A DNA stretch of 64,000 bases, from positions 115,759 to 179,758 of the forward strand of contig JAFGLZ010000183.1 of the NCBI GenBank assembly GCA_016927755.1, in the 5' to 3' direction. This stretch comes from Phycisphaerae bacterium (GTDB lineage: Bacteria > Planctomycetota > Phycisphaerae > UBA1845 > JAFGLZ01). Both the position numbers and the translations under genes were made by a program. Shown here one piece after another: positions 45,716 through 53,708 of the stretch. Every line of letters starts with the position of its first letter. Positions within the stretch are counted from its first letter, which is position 1. The notes under the pieces are model-generated. The model was not told where the DNA came from. It was given only the letters and a program-made list of their open reading frames with translations, and made no database searches.

Positions 45716-46731
45716 CCTCCCTGCAGATCGTGTGGTTCTTCCTGGTCGGTATCCTGCTGCTCGGCTACGCCGTCCTCGACGGCTTCGACCTCGGCGTCGG
45801 CATCTGGCACCTGTTCAACAAGAAGGACGAGGACCGGCGCAAGCTCCTCAACGCCATCGGGCCCGTCTGGGACGGCAACGAAGTCTGGCTCCTGACCGGC
45901 GGCGGGGCGCTCTTCGCGGCCTTCCCCCACGTCTACGCCACCGTCTTCAGCGGACTGTACCTGGCCCTGATGCTCGTCCTGTTCGCACTGATCTTCAGGG
46001 CCGTCTCGCTCGAGTTCCGTGGCAAGGAGTCGTCCCCACGCTGGCGACGTTCGTGGGACCTGGCCTTCTCGATCGGAAGCATGCTGCCCGCCCTCCTCTT
46101 GGGAGTGGCCATGGGCAATATGCTCCGCGGCCTGCCCCTCAGCGACGACATGAACTTCGCCGGAACCTTCCTCGGGCTGCTCAACCCCTATGCGCTGCTG
46201 ATCGGACTGCTCGGCTTCGCGATGTTCGCCGTGCACGGGGCGAACTACATCGTCCTGAAAACCGACGGCGAGCTGGCCGAACGAGCCCGCGGGTGGGCGG
46301 AAAAGGCCTGGTGGGCCTACGCGATCCTCTTCGTCGTGGCCGTTCTCGCCACGATCGCCACGCAACCACGCTTGCTGGCGAACTACCGCGCGATGCCGTA
46401 CCTGTGGATCATCCCCATCTCCGCGACGATCGCCATCATCATGACGCGCGTCGCCTCGAGCAAGGCCCAGGCGGGAGCGGCCTTCGTCTGGTCCGCCGTG
46501 TCCATCGCCGGGCTCATGGGGATGTGCGGCTCCGGACTGTTCCCCAACCTCGTGCCCGACCTGAACGATCCGGCCCTGAGCTTGACGATCGCCAACGCCT
46601 CATCCTCGCCGCTGACGCTCAAGGTCATGCTGATCGTGGCCCTCATCGGGATGCCGATCGTCCTGCTCTACACGATCTGGGTCTACCGAACGTTCGCCGG
46701 CAAAGTGGAGTTGACCCCGGACAGCTATTAG
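45712..46731 (+). CDS. cydB: Cytochrome bd ubiquinol oxidase subunit II
   Basis: 339 residues with eight or more helices. The start SLQIVWFFLVGILLLGYAVLD and GFDLGVGIWHLF, then GPVWDGNEVWLLTGGGALF, are classic CydB motifs. It completes the oxidase with CydA; ATGA couples the genes. No cydX or cydCD is seen nearby. Confidence 0.95.
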   Translation: MTSLQIVWFFLVGILLLGYAVLDGFDLGVGIWHLFNKKDEDRRKLLNAIGPVWDGNEVWLLTGGGALFAAFPHVYATVFSGLYLALMLVLFALIFRAVSLEFRGKESSPRWRRSWDLAFSIGSMLPALLLGVAMGNMLRGLPLSDDMNFAGTFLGLLNPYALLIGLLGFAMFAVHGANYIVLKTDGELAERARGWAEKAWWAYAILFVVAVLATIATQPRLLANYRAMPYLWIIPISATIAIIMTRVASSKAQAGAAFVWSAVSIAGLMGMCGSGLFPNLVPDLNDPALSLTIANASSSPLTLKVMLIVALIGMPIVLLYTIWVYRTFAGKVELTPDSY

Positions 46732-46758
46732 CGCTCCGTTGCATATGAATCAATGCAT

Positions 46759-46798
46759 GGGTGGCCCGTGGCTTCAGCCGCGGGGGACGCGAATTCCG
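46759..46798. repeat. Family A repeat, left arm only
   Basis: GGGTGGCCCGTGGCTTCAGC through GGGGGACGCGAATTCC, joined directly to a family B element. The right arm is absent. Confidence 0.75.
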
Positions 46799-46993
46799 TC
46801 GGCGGCGGGTGGCATGGGTCCGCACAGGGGAACCATTCCGACCAAACAAACGACGGGTCAGCGAGATGCACCGTTCTGAATCAGCGCGGCGTTCCGCGGA
46901 CCCGTGTTTCGTTCCATGTCCCAAGGCCCGTCCGACGCTGAACCATGCCTCCCCGAATGCGACGCGAAACTCGCTCACCGAAAAAGGTGCTAG
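46799..46993. repeat. Family B repeat, copy 2
   Basis: From GGCGGCGGGTGGCATGGGTC to the right inverted end CTCACCGAAAAAGGTGCTAG (46974-46993). The left inverted end seen at 62540 is replaced by the A half-element. With that half-element it fills most of the 364 bases between cydB and the next gene; the remaining 100 bases (46994-47095) show no clear feature. Confidence 0.78.
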
Positions 46994-47095
46994 TGCCGCT
47001 GTACTGCGGGCCTCCGGCCCGAACGGCAAGCAGGCAGGAATGCCCGCGCTACGCCGGAATGCTCGCCCGAAAAGAACGCCGGCCCATCGCTGGGC

Positions 47096-48196
47096 TCATC
47101 GATCAGCGAGCCAGTCGCGAAGGTACTGCTTGGGATCGTCGTAAGGAATGGACGCCACGAAAACGCGGATCGCCGCCGGCAAGTCCTGCCCCAACGCGTC
47201 GTAGACCGCCTGGAAGAGGTCCAGGTCGAGGTTGTAGCGGCGGTTGATCATGATGAACGCGTTGTCAAAGTCAATGTCCAGCAGGCCCGCGTATCGATCG
47301 GGGTTGTTCAGCGCCGGCAGGTAGTCGTCCTCGAACCGCTGCTTGAACTCGGCGAAGATGTCCTCTCGCTGGGCGATCTTCTCCTCGCTCGTCAGATCCT
47401 GCCGCGCGTAGAACGCCTCCAACGTCTCATAGAGCGCGATCCAGAACTCGTTGTAGACGTCCGTGTCCTGCTGCCGCTGTTGGGCCAGGAGCAGGTGCTC
47501 GCTGTCCGCTCCGAACCGGTCGGCCAGGTACTCCAACGTCCCCGTGCGCCCGACAAACGTGGCCAGGCTCTCGTTAAACGCGCTGTTGCTTACCTTGTAC
47601 GCCGTGTTGTGCGTGAGCTCGTGGGTGATCAGGTCAACCAGGTCGATCTCATCGCGCGCTAGCGCGGCGCTGAAGAGCGGATCCTTGAACCAGCCGACGG
47701 TGCTGTATCCCACGGGCGGATACACGTACACGTCGTACCCCGCCCCCTCGAGGGCCTCGGCGTAGGCCTCGGTCTGTGCCTGGTTGAAGAAGCCGAGGTA
47801 CTCGTACGTGCCCACGATCGGGAACGTCCACGTATACGCCTCCAGGTGATCCTTGGGACAGGCCGAGATGTTGTAGAAGACGTTCTCCCCCTGACTGTCG
47901 TAGAAGGTCGTATAGGCGTCGCCGGCATTCAACCCCAGAACGTTGGCACAGTACTCCCGGACGTCCACGACACGGCGGAGCTTGGCCTCGGTCTCCTCGT
48001 CAAGATTGCCCTCGGCCAGGACCTCCGAGATCGGACGCGCCCCGAGCAAAACACCGAGCTCGCCGAACCCGGCATGGATCGCATACGGCATCCAGCAGCC
48101 CGAATTGCCCGCCACAAGGATCGGCAAGGCGGCCAGCAACGCCAAAGTCAGGGACGCGGGACGACCACGCAGCGCGGTGGCTGATCGCTCGGTCAA
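47096..48196 (-). CDS. Predicted aminopeptidase, COG4324-like
   Basis: 366 residues. The zinc-protease motif HELTH (H-E-x-x-H) is followed by NSAFNESLATFVGRTGT, whose Glu is the third ligand, exactly as in COG4324 predicted aminopeptidases. A hydrophobic N-terminus (LTLALLAALPILVAGNSGC) suggests a signal peptide, perhaps of a lipoprotein with an imperfect lipobox. The TTG at 48196 has GAGGAG seven bases upstream and is preferred over an ATG at 48283. Natural substrate unknown. Confidence 0.8.
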   Translation of the reverse strand: MTERSATALRGRPASLTLALLAALPILVAGNSGCWMPYAIHAGFGELGVLLGARPISEVLAEGNLDEETEAKLRRVVDVREYCANVLGLNAGDAYTTFYDSQGENVFYNISACPKDHLEAYTWTFPIVGTYEYLGFFNQAQTEAYAEALEGAGYDVYVYPPVGYSTVGWFKDPLFSAALARDEIDLVDLITHELTHNTAYKVSNSAFNESLATFVGRTGTLEYLADRFGADSEHLLLAQQRQQDTDVYNEFWIALYETLEAFYARQDLTSEEKIAQREDIFAEFKQRFEDDYLPALNNPDRYAGLLDIDFDNAFIMINRRYNLDLDLFQAVYDALGQDLPAAIRVFVASIPYDDPKQYLRDWLADR

Positions 48197-48388
48197 CGCA
48201 GTTCTCCTCGGCCCGTCGAAAGATTGGCACAACACCGGTAACATCGCGTGTCCGCACCGGATGATTAGGCAGGCGAGAGCCATCTCGAACAGCCTATCGG
48301 CCCACTCGTGGTACTATAGCGGACCAGGCCGCGGCGATCAAAGGCCCCACGGCCCAGGACGGTGACAGGACAAGACAAGGGGACTCGA

Positions 48389-50716
48389 ATGGTTCGCTCA
48401 GGACACGCTTGGACGGTCGTGTGTGGCGCGATGGCGGCGATGTCGTGTCTGCGGCCCGCAAGGGCGGACGACCCGATGGACGCCTACAACGTCGTCTGGG
48501 AAACGCCCGGCCCAGACTCCTCCGCTTCGATGCCCATCGGAAACGGCCATATCGGCTTGAACGTCTGGGCCGAGCCCGGCGGCGACCTCCTCATGCTGGT
48601 CGGAAAGACCGACTCCTGGAGCGAGAACGGCCGGCTCCTCAAGCTCGGACGCATTCGCGTCGCGATGTCACCGAATCCACTGGCCAAAGGTCTCCCCTTC
48701 CGCCAGACGCTCCGGCTGCGGCAAGGCGAAATCGAGGTCCTCGGCGGGAAGGACGCCCGGGCCGTTCGAACCCTCGTCTGGGTCGATGCCAACCATCCCG
48801 TCGTCCGGATCGAGGCCACCGGCCAAGAGCCATTTGACGTCACGGTCAAGCTGGAAGTCTGGCGGACCGCGCCGAGGGAGCTGAAGGACAAGGAAGTCCA
48901 TAGCGCCTACAGCATGGCGGGCGGTCCGGATCCGATCGTCGTCCGTCCCGACACCGTGCTGGACGACCAGCCCGATCGGATCGTCTGGTATCACCGGAAC
49001 GAGACCTCCTGCTGGCCGGCGACGATGAGGCTCCAAGGCCTCGAGGCCTTCATGCGGCAAAGCCGGGACCCGCTCCTCCATCGGACCTTTGGCGCTGCGA
49101 TCCGAGGCCACGGGCTCGTCAAGGTCGATCTCGCTACGCTGAAGTCCGAAAGACCCGCCAAGAAGTTCGCCATCTCCGCTTGCCCCCTGACGAGCCGAAC
49201 CGCCGACGCGCGTGAGTGGCTCAAAGCGCTCGATCAGCGGATATCCGCCGTCGACAAGCTGGATCTCAAAGCGTCTCGCCAAGCCCATCGGAAGTGGTGG
49301 AACGACTTCTGGAATCGCAGTTGGATCCGCGTCACGAGCACGGACAAATCCCTCGACCCCACCACGAAACCGCTTCCGAACCGGATCGGGGCCCACGAGG
49401 CGAAACGCGTCTCCCAGCGGTACGCCCTGCAGCGCTTCATCAGCGCATGCGCCGGACGCGGCGCGTTTCCACCCAAGTTCAACGGCAGCATCTTCAACTA
49501 TGACGCCCGGGTGCCCACCGAGACGTACGACGCCGACTATCGACGCTGGGGCGGATGCTACTGGTTCCAGAACACCCGGCTCATCTACTGGCCCATGCTC
49601 GCCTCGGGCGACTTCGACACGATGCGGCCTCTCTTCAACCTGTTCCGGGATGCCCTGCCGCTGGCCAAGGCCAGAGTCAAACGATACTTCGGCCACGACG
49701 GCGCGATGTTCCCCGAGACGATGACCTTCTGGGGCGCCTATGCCAATAGCAACTACGGATGGGACCGAAAAGGAAAGGACGTCTCTCACGTCGACAACCG
49801 CTACATCCGATGGTACTGGTCGGGCCAACTCGAGCTGATCGCCATCATGCTCGACTACTACGCCTTCACACAGGATCCCCAGTTCGCCGAGACCACCCTC
49901 CTGCCGATCGCCGAGGCCGTGATCCGGTTCACCGACGAGCACTATCGCCGCGACGATCGAGGCAAGATCCTCTTCCAGCCCGCACAGGCCCTGGAGACCT
50001 GGCACGAGGCGGTCAATCCGCTGCCGGAGATCGCCGGACTCCGATTCTGCCTGCCGAGATTGCTTGCCCTGGGCGAGAATCTGACCACGTCCGAGCAGCG
50101 TCGAGTGTGGCAGCGCATGCTGTCCGAGTTGCCCCCCCTGCCCATGCGCCAGGCAGGTGGGCAGGACGTGCTCGCAGCGGCCGAGAAGCTCATCGGACCC
50201 ATCTCCAACAGCGAGAACCCGGAACTCTACGCCGTCTTCCCCTTCCGCCTGTTCGGCGTAGGCAAGCCCGACCTCGATATGGCACGCCACACCTTCGGCC
50301 TCCGCCGCGTCAAGGGCAATCAGGGCTGGCGACAGGACGATACGCAGGCCGCCTTCCTCGGCCTGGCCGATCAGGCCGCCAAACACCTCACCGACCGTCT
50401 GTCCGACAAGTACCTCGCGGGCCGATTCCCAGTGTTCTGGGGGCCGAACTTCGACTGGATCCCCGATCAGGATCACGGCAGCAACGCCATCATGACCCTA
50501 CAGACAATGCTCCTCCAGACGGACGGCAAAACCATCCACCTCCTGCCGGCCTGGCCGGCCGCCTGGGACGTGTCATTCAAGCTCCATGCGCCCATGAACA
50601 CCACCATCCAGGCCAAAGTCTCGCAAGGCCAGGTGACCTCCCTCGATGTCCAACCTGTCCATCGCGCACAAGACGTTGTACACCATGATCTAAAATCTCC
50701 TCCGCCCGCCCGGTGA
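48389..50716 (+). CDS. Secreted DUF5703/GH95-like glycosidase
   Basis: 775 residues with a signal peptide (WTVVCGAMAAMSCLRPARADD). The N-terminal region YNVVWETPGPDSSASMPIGN and GHIGLNVWAEPGGDLLMLVG matches DUF5703, the N-terminal beta-sandwich domain of GH95-like proteins (alpha-L-fucosidase or galactosidase type). The remainder is an alpha-helical barrel (YWFQNTRLIYWPMLASGDFD onward). GTG at 48362 is an alternative start. Probably degrades exported or foreign glycans. Confidence 0.82.
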   Translation: MVRSGHAWTVVCGAMAAMSCLRPARADDPMDAYNVVWETPGPDSSASMPIGNGHIGLNVWAEPGGDLLMLVGKTDSWSENGRLLKLGRIRVAMSPNPLAKGLPFRQTLRLRQGEIEVLGGKDARAVRTLVWVDANHPVVRIEATGQEPFDVTVKLEVWRTAPRELKDKEVHSAYSMAGGPDPIVVRPDTVLDDQPDRIVWYHRNETSCWPATMRLQGLEAFMRQSRDPLLHRTFGAAIRGHGLVKVDLATLKSERPAKKFAISACPLTSRTADAREWLKALDQRISAVDKLDLKASRQAHRKWWNDFWNRSWIRVTSTDKSLDPTTKPLPNRIGAHEAKRVSQRYALQRFISACAGRGAFPPKFNGSIFNYDARVPTETYDADYRRWGGCYWFQNTRLIYWPMLASGDFDTMRPLFNLFRDALPLAKARVKRYFGHDGAMFPETMTFWGAYANSNYGWDRKGKDVSHVDNRYIRWYWSGQLELIAIMLDYYAFTQDPQFAETTLLPIAEAVIRFTDEHYRRDDRGKILFQPAQALETWHEAVNPLPEIAGLRFCLPRLLALGENLTTSEQRRVWQRMLSELPPLPMRQAGGQDVLAAAEKLIGPISNSENPELYAVFPFRLFGVGKPDLDMARHTFGLRRVKGNQGWRQDDTQAAFLGLADQAAKHLTDRLSDKYLAGRFPVFWGPNFDWIPDQDHGSNAIMTLQTMLLQTDGKTIHLLPAWPAAWDVSFKLHAPMNTTIQAKVSQGQVTSLDVQPVHRAQDVVHHDLKSPPPAR

Positions 50717-50742
50717 GAAAAAGCCGCCAACACCTGAAAGAT

Positions 50743-50755
50743 GGTAACGGTTACC
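50743..50755. promoter_or_regulatory. Perfect palindrome, possible operator
   Basis: GGTAACGGTTACC is a perfect 13-bp inverted repeat with a G at the centre. It lies just after the stop of the DUF5703 gene and about 240 bases before the Fur-type gene, in a 278-bp gap with no other strong feature. It could be a site for a LacI- or MarR-type repressor; Fur boxes do not look like this. Confidence 0.4.
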
Positions 50756-50994
50756 AGAGAATAAGTAGTATTACCGGTGGTCGGGTTGCGGACAAGGGCC
50801 GATAATTCGATTGAACTTGTAACTTCATAGGGCCTAACGTCTTATAAGCAACCACTAACATTCGTCGCCGGTGATGTGACGCCGCAAGGAGGCAATGGCT
50901 GCAAGTTATTTAACAACAAATGGATACACCCAGCCCTGGCTGCGGGATCCGGAGGGCTCAGGCGATGCCATTTCTCTGCCGAAGGGGACAAGCA

Positions 50995-51483
50995 GTGTCA
51001 GATTTCGATTCGAGGGGCAGGCTCGATGCCCTGTGCCAGAAGAAGGGCGTGCCGATCACGATCCAACGACGCGTCATCTATGAGTTCATCGATGGCCGAC
51101 GAGATCACCCAACCGCCGATCAGGTCTATGAGGGGATCCGCGGGCGGCTCCCCGCGGTTTCACGGACCACGGTCTACCGCGTGCTGAACACGCTGATCCA
51201 GATCGGCGCCATACGGAAAATCAGCCACCCAGAAGCCATCGCCCGATTCGACGCCGATACGCGCAGACATCATCACGTGGTCTGCAAGTACTGCGATCGG
51301 CTGGCCGACCTCCATGCCCCGGCCTTCGATCGGCTCCCGATTCCGGACGCTACCCGCCTCGGCTACCACATCGAAGACTACTGCGTCCAGTTCGTGGCGT
51401 GCTGCCAGGAGTGCCGTCGCAAGAGGGCACAAGCCGAGGCCGAAAGGCTGGCTCAACATCCGGTGCCCGCCGGCGGGGATTAG
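50995..51483 (+). CDS. Fur/PerR family metalloregulator
   Basis: About 162 residues from GTG 50995, which has AAGGGG upstream; ATG at 50965 with GGAGG is also possible. The winged-helix part reads RRVIYEFIDGRRDHPTADQVYEGI and SRTTVYRVLNTL, and metal motifs are RHHHVVCKYC and CCQEC, the two CxxC pairs of a structural zinc. DNA-binding repressors of this family sense iron (Fur) or peroxide (PerR). The oxygen-defence genes at 41-46 kb make PerR attractive but sequence cannot decide. Not linked to any operon. Confidence 0.85.
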   Translation: MSDFDSRGRLDALCQKKGVPITIQRRVIYEFIDGRRDHPTADQVYEGIRGRLPAVSRTTVYRVLNTLIQIGAIRKISHPEAIARFDADTRRHHHVVCKYCDRLADLHAPAFDRLPIPDATRLGYHIEDYCVQFVACCQECRRKRAQAEAERLAQHPVPAGGD

Positions 51484-51714
51484 TCAGTCAGGTGTCGTGG
51501 AAATCGCGCCCGCACGCGAGACGGGGCAGGATTCCCCGCTCCCCCACTCCCGGGTAGGGTATAATAGCCATTAGCATATCGGCGTTTCGGACGCATGGAG
51601 CCGACAACTGCCGCTTGGCGCGCCGTTCTGCCACAGCCCAGCGCCGGCGAGCTCGGCAGTGTGAAGTCATAGCGCTTCGACCGGGTATCCAAGAACCCTT
51701 AAGGAGCCTGAGCC

Positions 51715-52191
51715 ATGCCGATCCGAAGACTGCGAGAGTTTCTGGACCAGCACAAGGTAAGGTACGTGGTCATCAGCCACTCCCCGGCCTACACGGCCCA
51801 GGGGATCGCCGCGCTGACCCACATCCCGGGCAAGGAGCTTGCCAAAACGGTCATGGTCAAACTCGACGGCAAGATGGCCATGGCCGTGCTCCCCGCATCC
51901 TACAAGGTCGACTTCGAGCACCTGAGGGAGCTCAGCGGCGCCGCCGTCGCGGAACTGGCCACCGAGCGGGAATTCCAGGACCTGTTTCCCGAGTGCGAGC
52001 CCGGCGCGATGCCGCCGTTCGGCAACCTGTACGGCATGGACGTCTACGCTGCCGAGAGCCTCGCCGAAGACGAGGAAATCGCCTTCAACGCCGGGTCCCA
52101 CACCGAGCTGGTCCGGATGGCCTACAAGGACTTCGCCCGGCTGGTGAATCCCAGGGTGTTGAAGTTCTCGTACCAGAAGGAATTCGCCTGA
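51715..52191 (+). CDS. YbaK/ProX-type aminoacyl-tRNA deacylase
   Basis: 158 residues. SPAYTAQGIAALTHIPGKELAKTVMVK and AVLPASYKVDFEHLRELSG match the YbaK/EbsC fold, which hydrolyses mischarged tRNA (Cys- or Ala-tRNAPro type). GGAG is about 12 bases upstream of the ATG. A perfect TATAAT at 51560 lies 150 bases upstream without a convincing -35 box. Confidence 0.85.
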   Translation: MPIRRLREFLDQHKVRYVVISHSPAYTAQGIAALTHIPGKELAKTVMVKLDGKMAMAVLPASYKVDFEHLRELSGAAVAELATEREFQDLFPECEPGAMPPFGNLYGMDVYAAESLAEDEEIAFNAGSHTELVRMAYKDFARLVNPRVLKFSYQKEFA

Positions 52192-52907
52192 CACCCGGGC
52201 CGAACCCGCGAGCCCCTGGCGGATGGCGCGCACGACCGTCTGAAGACGCGCCCGGCCCAAGGCGTTGCCGCGCCGACCGAGAAGGGCGTCCTCGCCGCTC
52301 GATGCGCGCTCGAAAAAAGCCCCCCGGGTGGACCAGGGGGCTCCGCATGAGACAGTCGACCAGCGGGTCCTTGGGGTGAATTGACTCGTCTTCGTGGGCT
52401 CGGGGCTTCTGGTCGATCGCCATCCTCCCCCTCCGACTGCTCCCTCCCGACCTGGTCTCTGCTCCCTTCCCTCTGATGACAAGTGTAGCCCGCCCATGTG
52501 CGCTCGTCGGTAGGATCAGGTTAGTTTCTCTTGAAACGTGCGAACCGGGAATGCCAACGGAGACGCCAGTGGCCAAGCGTCCCATGGTACCCGAGCCGGC
52601 GCTGCGGCAGGTTCGTCCATCCCTTCACCGCCAAGAGAGGTTGACTCACGTGGAATCGCAACTGAGTCCGTCCGGCGGCTCACCACGCGTCCCATAAGCA
52701 AACGCCCAATCCCGGTCGTAAGGCAAGACCGACGAGCAATCCTCCGATACTCATGACTGTTGGCGCGCTCAGTCCGCGCGCGGCCTGGTGACCTGCGCGG
52801 AGTCCGATAATGGGCTGTCCGCGAGGACTGTCACGCACGCCGGGCCCAACCCGAGTTGGAGCCGATCGCGCCCGATCGATGATCTAAAAGAGTCCCGAGG
52901 AAGCAGT
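52192..52907. other. 716-bp gene-poor region upstream of the E1/PP-loop operon
   Basis: No recognised gene. It holds a minus-strand terminator hairpin (52312-52342), a strongly C-rich plus strand at 52422-52472 and an unsupported 48-codon frame at 52551. The region must contain the promoter of the operon that starts at 52908; the best -10-like box is GATAAT at 52806, without a partner. Confidence 0.5.
52312..52342 (-). terminator. Minus-strand intrinsic terminator
   Basis: On the minus strand, stem AGCCCCC (52342-52336) and GGGGGCT (52324-52318) with loop of 11 bases, then TTTTTT (52318-52313). No minus-strand gene stops here; the nearest annotated transcript on that strand is far to the right, so it may end an unannotated RNA. 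Confidence 0.6.
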
Positions 52908-53708
52908 ATGGACTACCAGCAGGTATATCAACGCAACATCGGCATCTTCACCCCCGACCAGCAAGATGCCCTCCGCGCCGCCAAGGTCACCGTCGCCGGC
53001 GTCGGTGGCGTCGGCGGAATCGAGGCGGTCACCCTCGCCCGCTTCGGTATCGGCGAGCTGTCCATCATGGACCCCGGCCTCTTCGATGAGCCGGATATGA
53101 ACCGTCAGTACGGCGCCATGCAGTCCACGATCGGACAGAACAAGGCCGCCGCGACCGCCAGGATCCTCCGGGACGTCAACCCCTTCATGAAGCTGAACGT
53201 CCTCGAGACGGCGCCGACCGGCCGCGCCGAACTCGAGGCCTTCATGCGCGGAAGCGATCTCGTCATCGACGCCATCGACTACGTCGGCTTCGACTACAAG
53301 GCGATGTTTGCCGAGATCGCGCGCGACCTGGGCGTCCTCAACCTCACCGCGCCGATCCCCGGCTTCGGCGCCATCATGATGATCTTCGCCCCGGACCGCA
53401 TGACGATGGAGGAGTTCTACGACGCCCCGGCGGATCGAGCCGAGTGGGCCAAACACCGACCGCCCCTCGAGAAGCTCCTCGGCCCCGGACGAACCCCCCG
53501 AGGCCTGACCGAGTTCCTCGAAGGGCGACGCGCCTACCTCCCAACCGTCGCCGGAGCCGCCGCCCTCAACGGCGGCGTCCTGGCCACCGAGATCGCATTG
53601 ATCCTGACCGGACTGCGGAAGCCCGACGACGTCGTCACCGCCCCCCGAGTCACCTACGTCGACATGCTGCAAAGAGTGTATGAGGTCTACGATGCCAGTG
53701 ACATATGA
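52908..53708 (+). CDS. E1-like ThiF/MoeB/HesA adenylyltransferase
   Basis: 266 residues. GVGGVGG at 31-37 is the nucleotide loop; FDEPDMNRQYGA (61-70) carries the conserved Asn-Arg-Gln triad and K79 follows. E1-like enzymes adenylate the C-terminus of a protein or peptide. This protein has no cysteine, so it lacks both the CxxC zinc site of MoeB/ThiF and a thioester cysteine; MccB-type enzymes also work without thioester. The ATG at 52908 has GAGGAAG upstream. The 3' end overlaps the next gene by 17 bases, and the operon runs on to 58154. Confidence 0.87.
   Translation: MDYQQVYQRNIGIFTPDQQDALRAAKVTVAGVGGVGGIEAVTLARFGIGELSIMDPGLFDEPDMNRQYGAMQSTIGQNKAAATARILRDVNPFMKLNVLETAPTGRAELEAFMRGSDLVIDAIDYVGFDYKAMFAEIARDLGVLNLTAPIPGFGAIMMIFAPDRMTMEEFYDAPADRAEWAKHRPPLEKLLGPGRTPRGLTEFLEGRRAYLPTVAGAAALNGGVLATEIALILTGLRKPDDVVTAPRVTYVDMLQRVYEVYDASDI

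Noticed and set aside
46761..47144. 127-codon frame made of repeats A and B
   Set aside because: It is a chance fusion of repeat frames and extends into the 3' end of the peptidase gene on the other strand.
51560..51565. TATAAT as promoter of the YbaK gene
   Set aside because: Perfect -10 box but no -35 box at 16-19 bases and 150 bases from the start codon.
52551..52697. 48-codon frame as precursor peptide of the E1/PP-loop operon
   Set aside because: Poor ribosome site, no leader-core pattern and no conserved neighbour to compare; mentioned only as a candidate.
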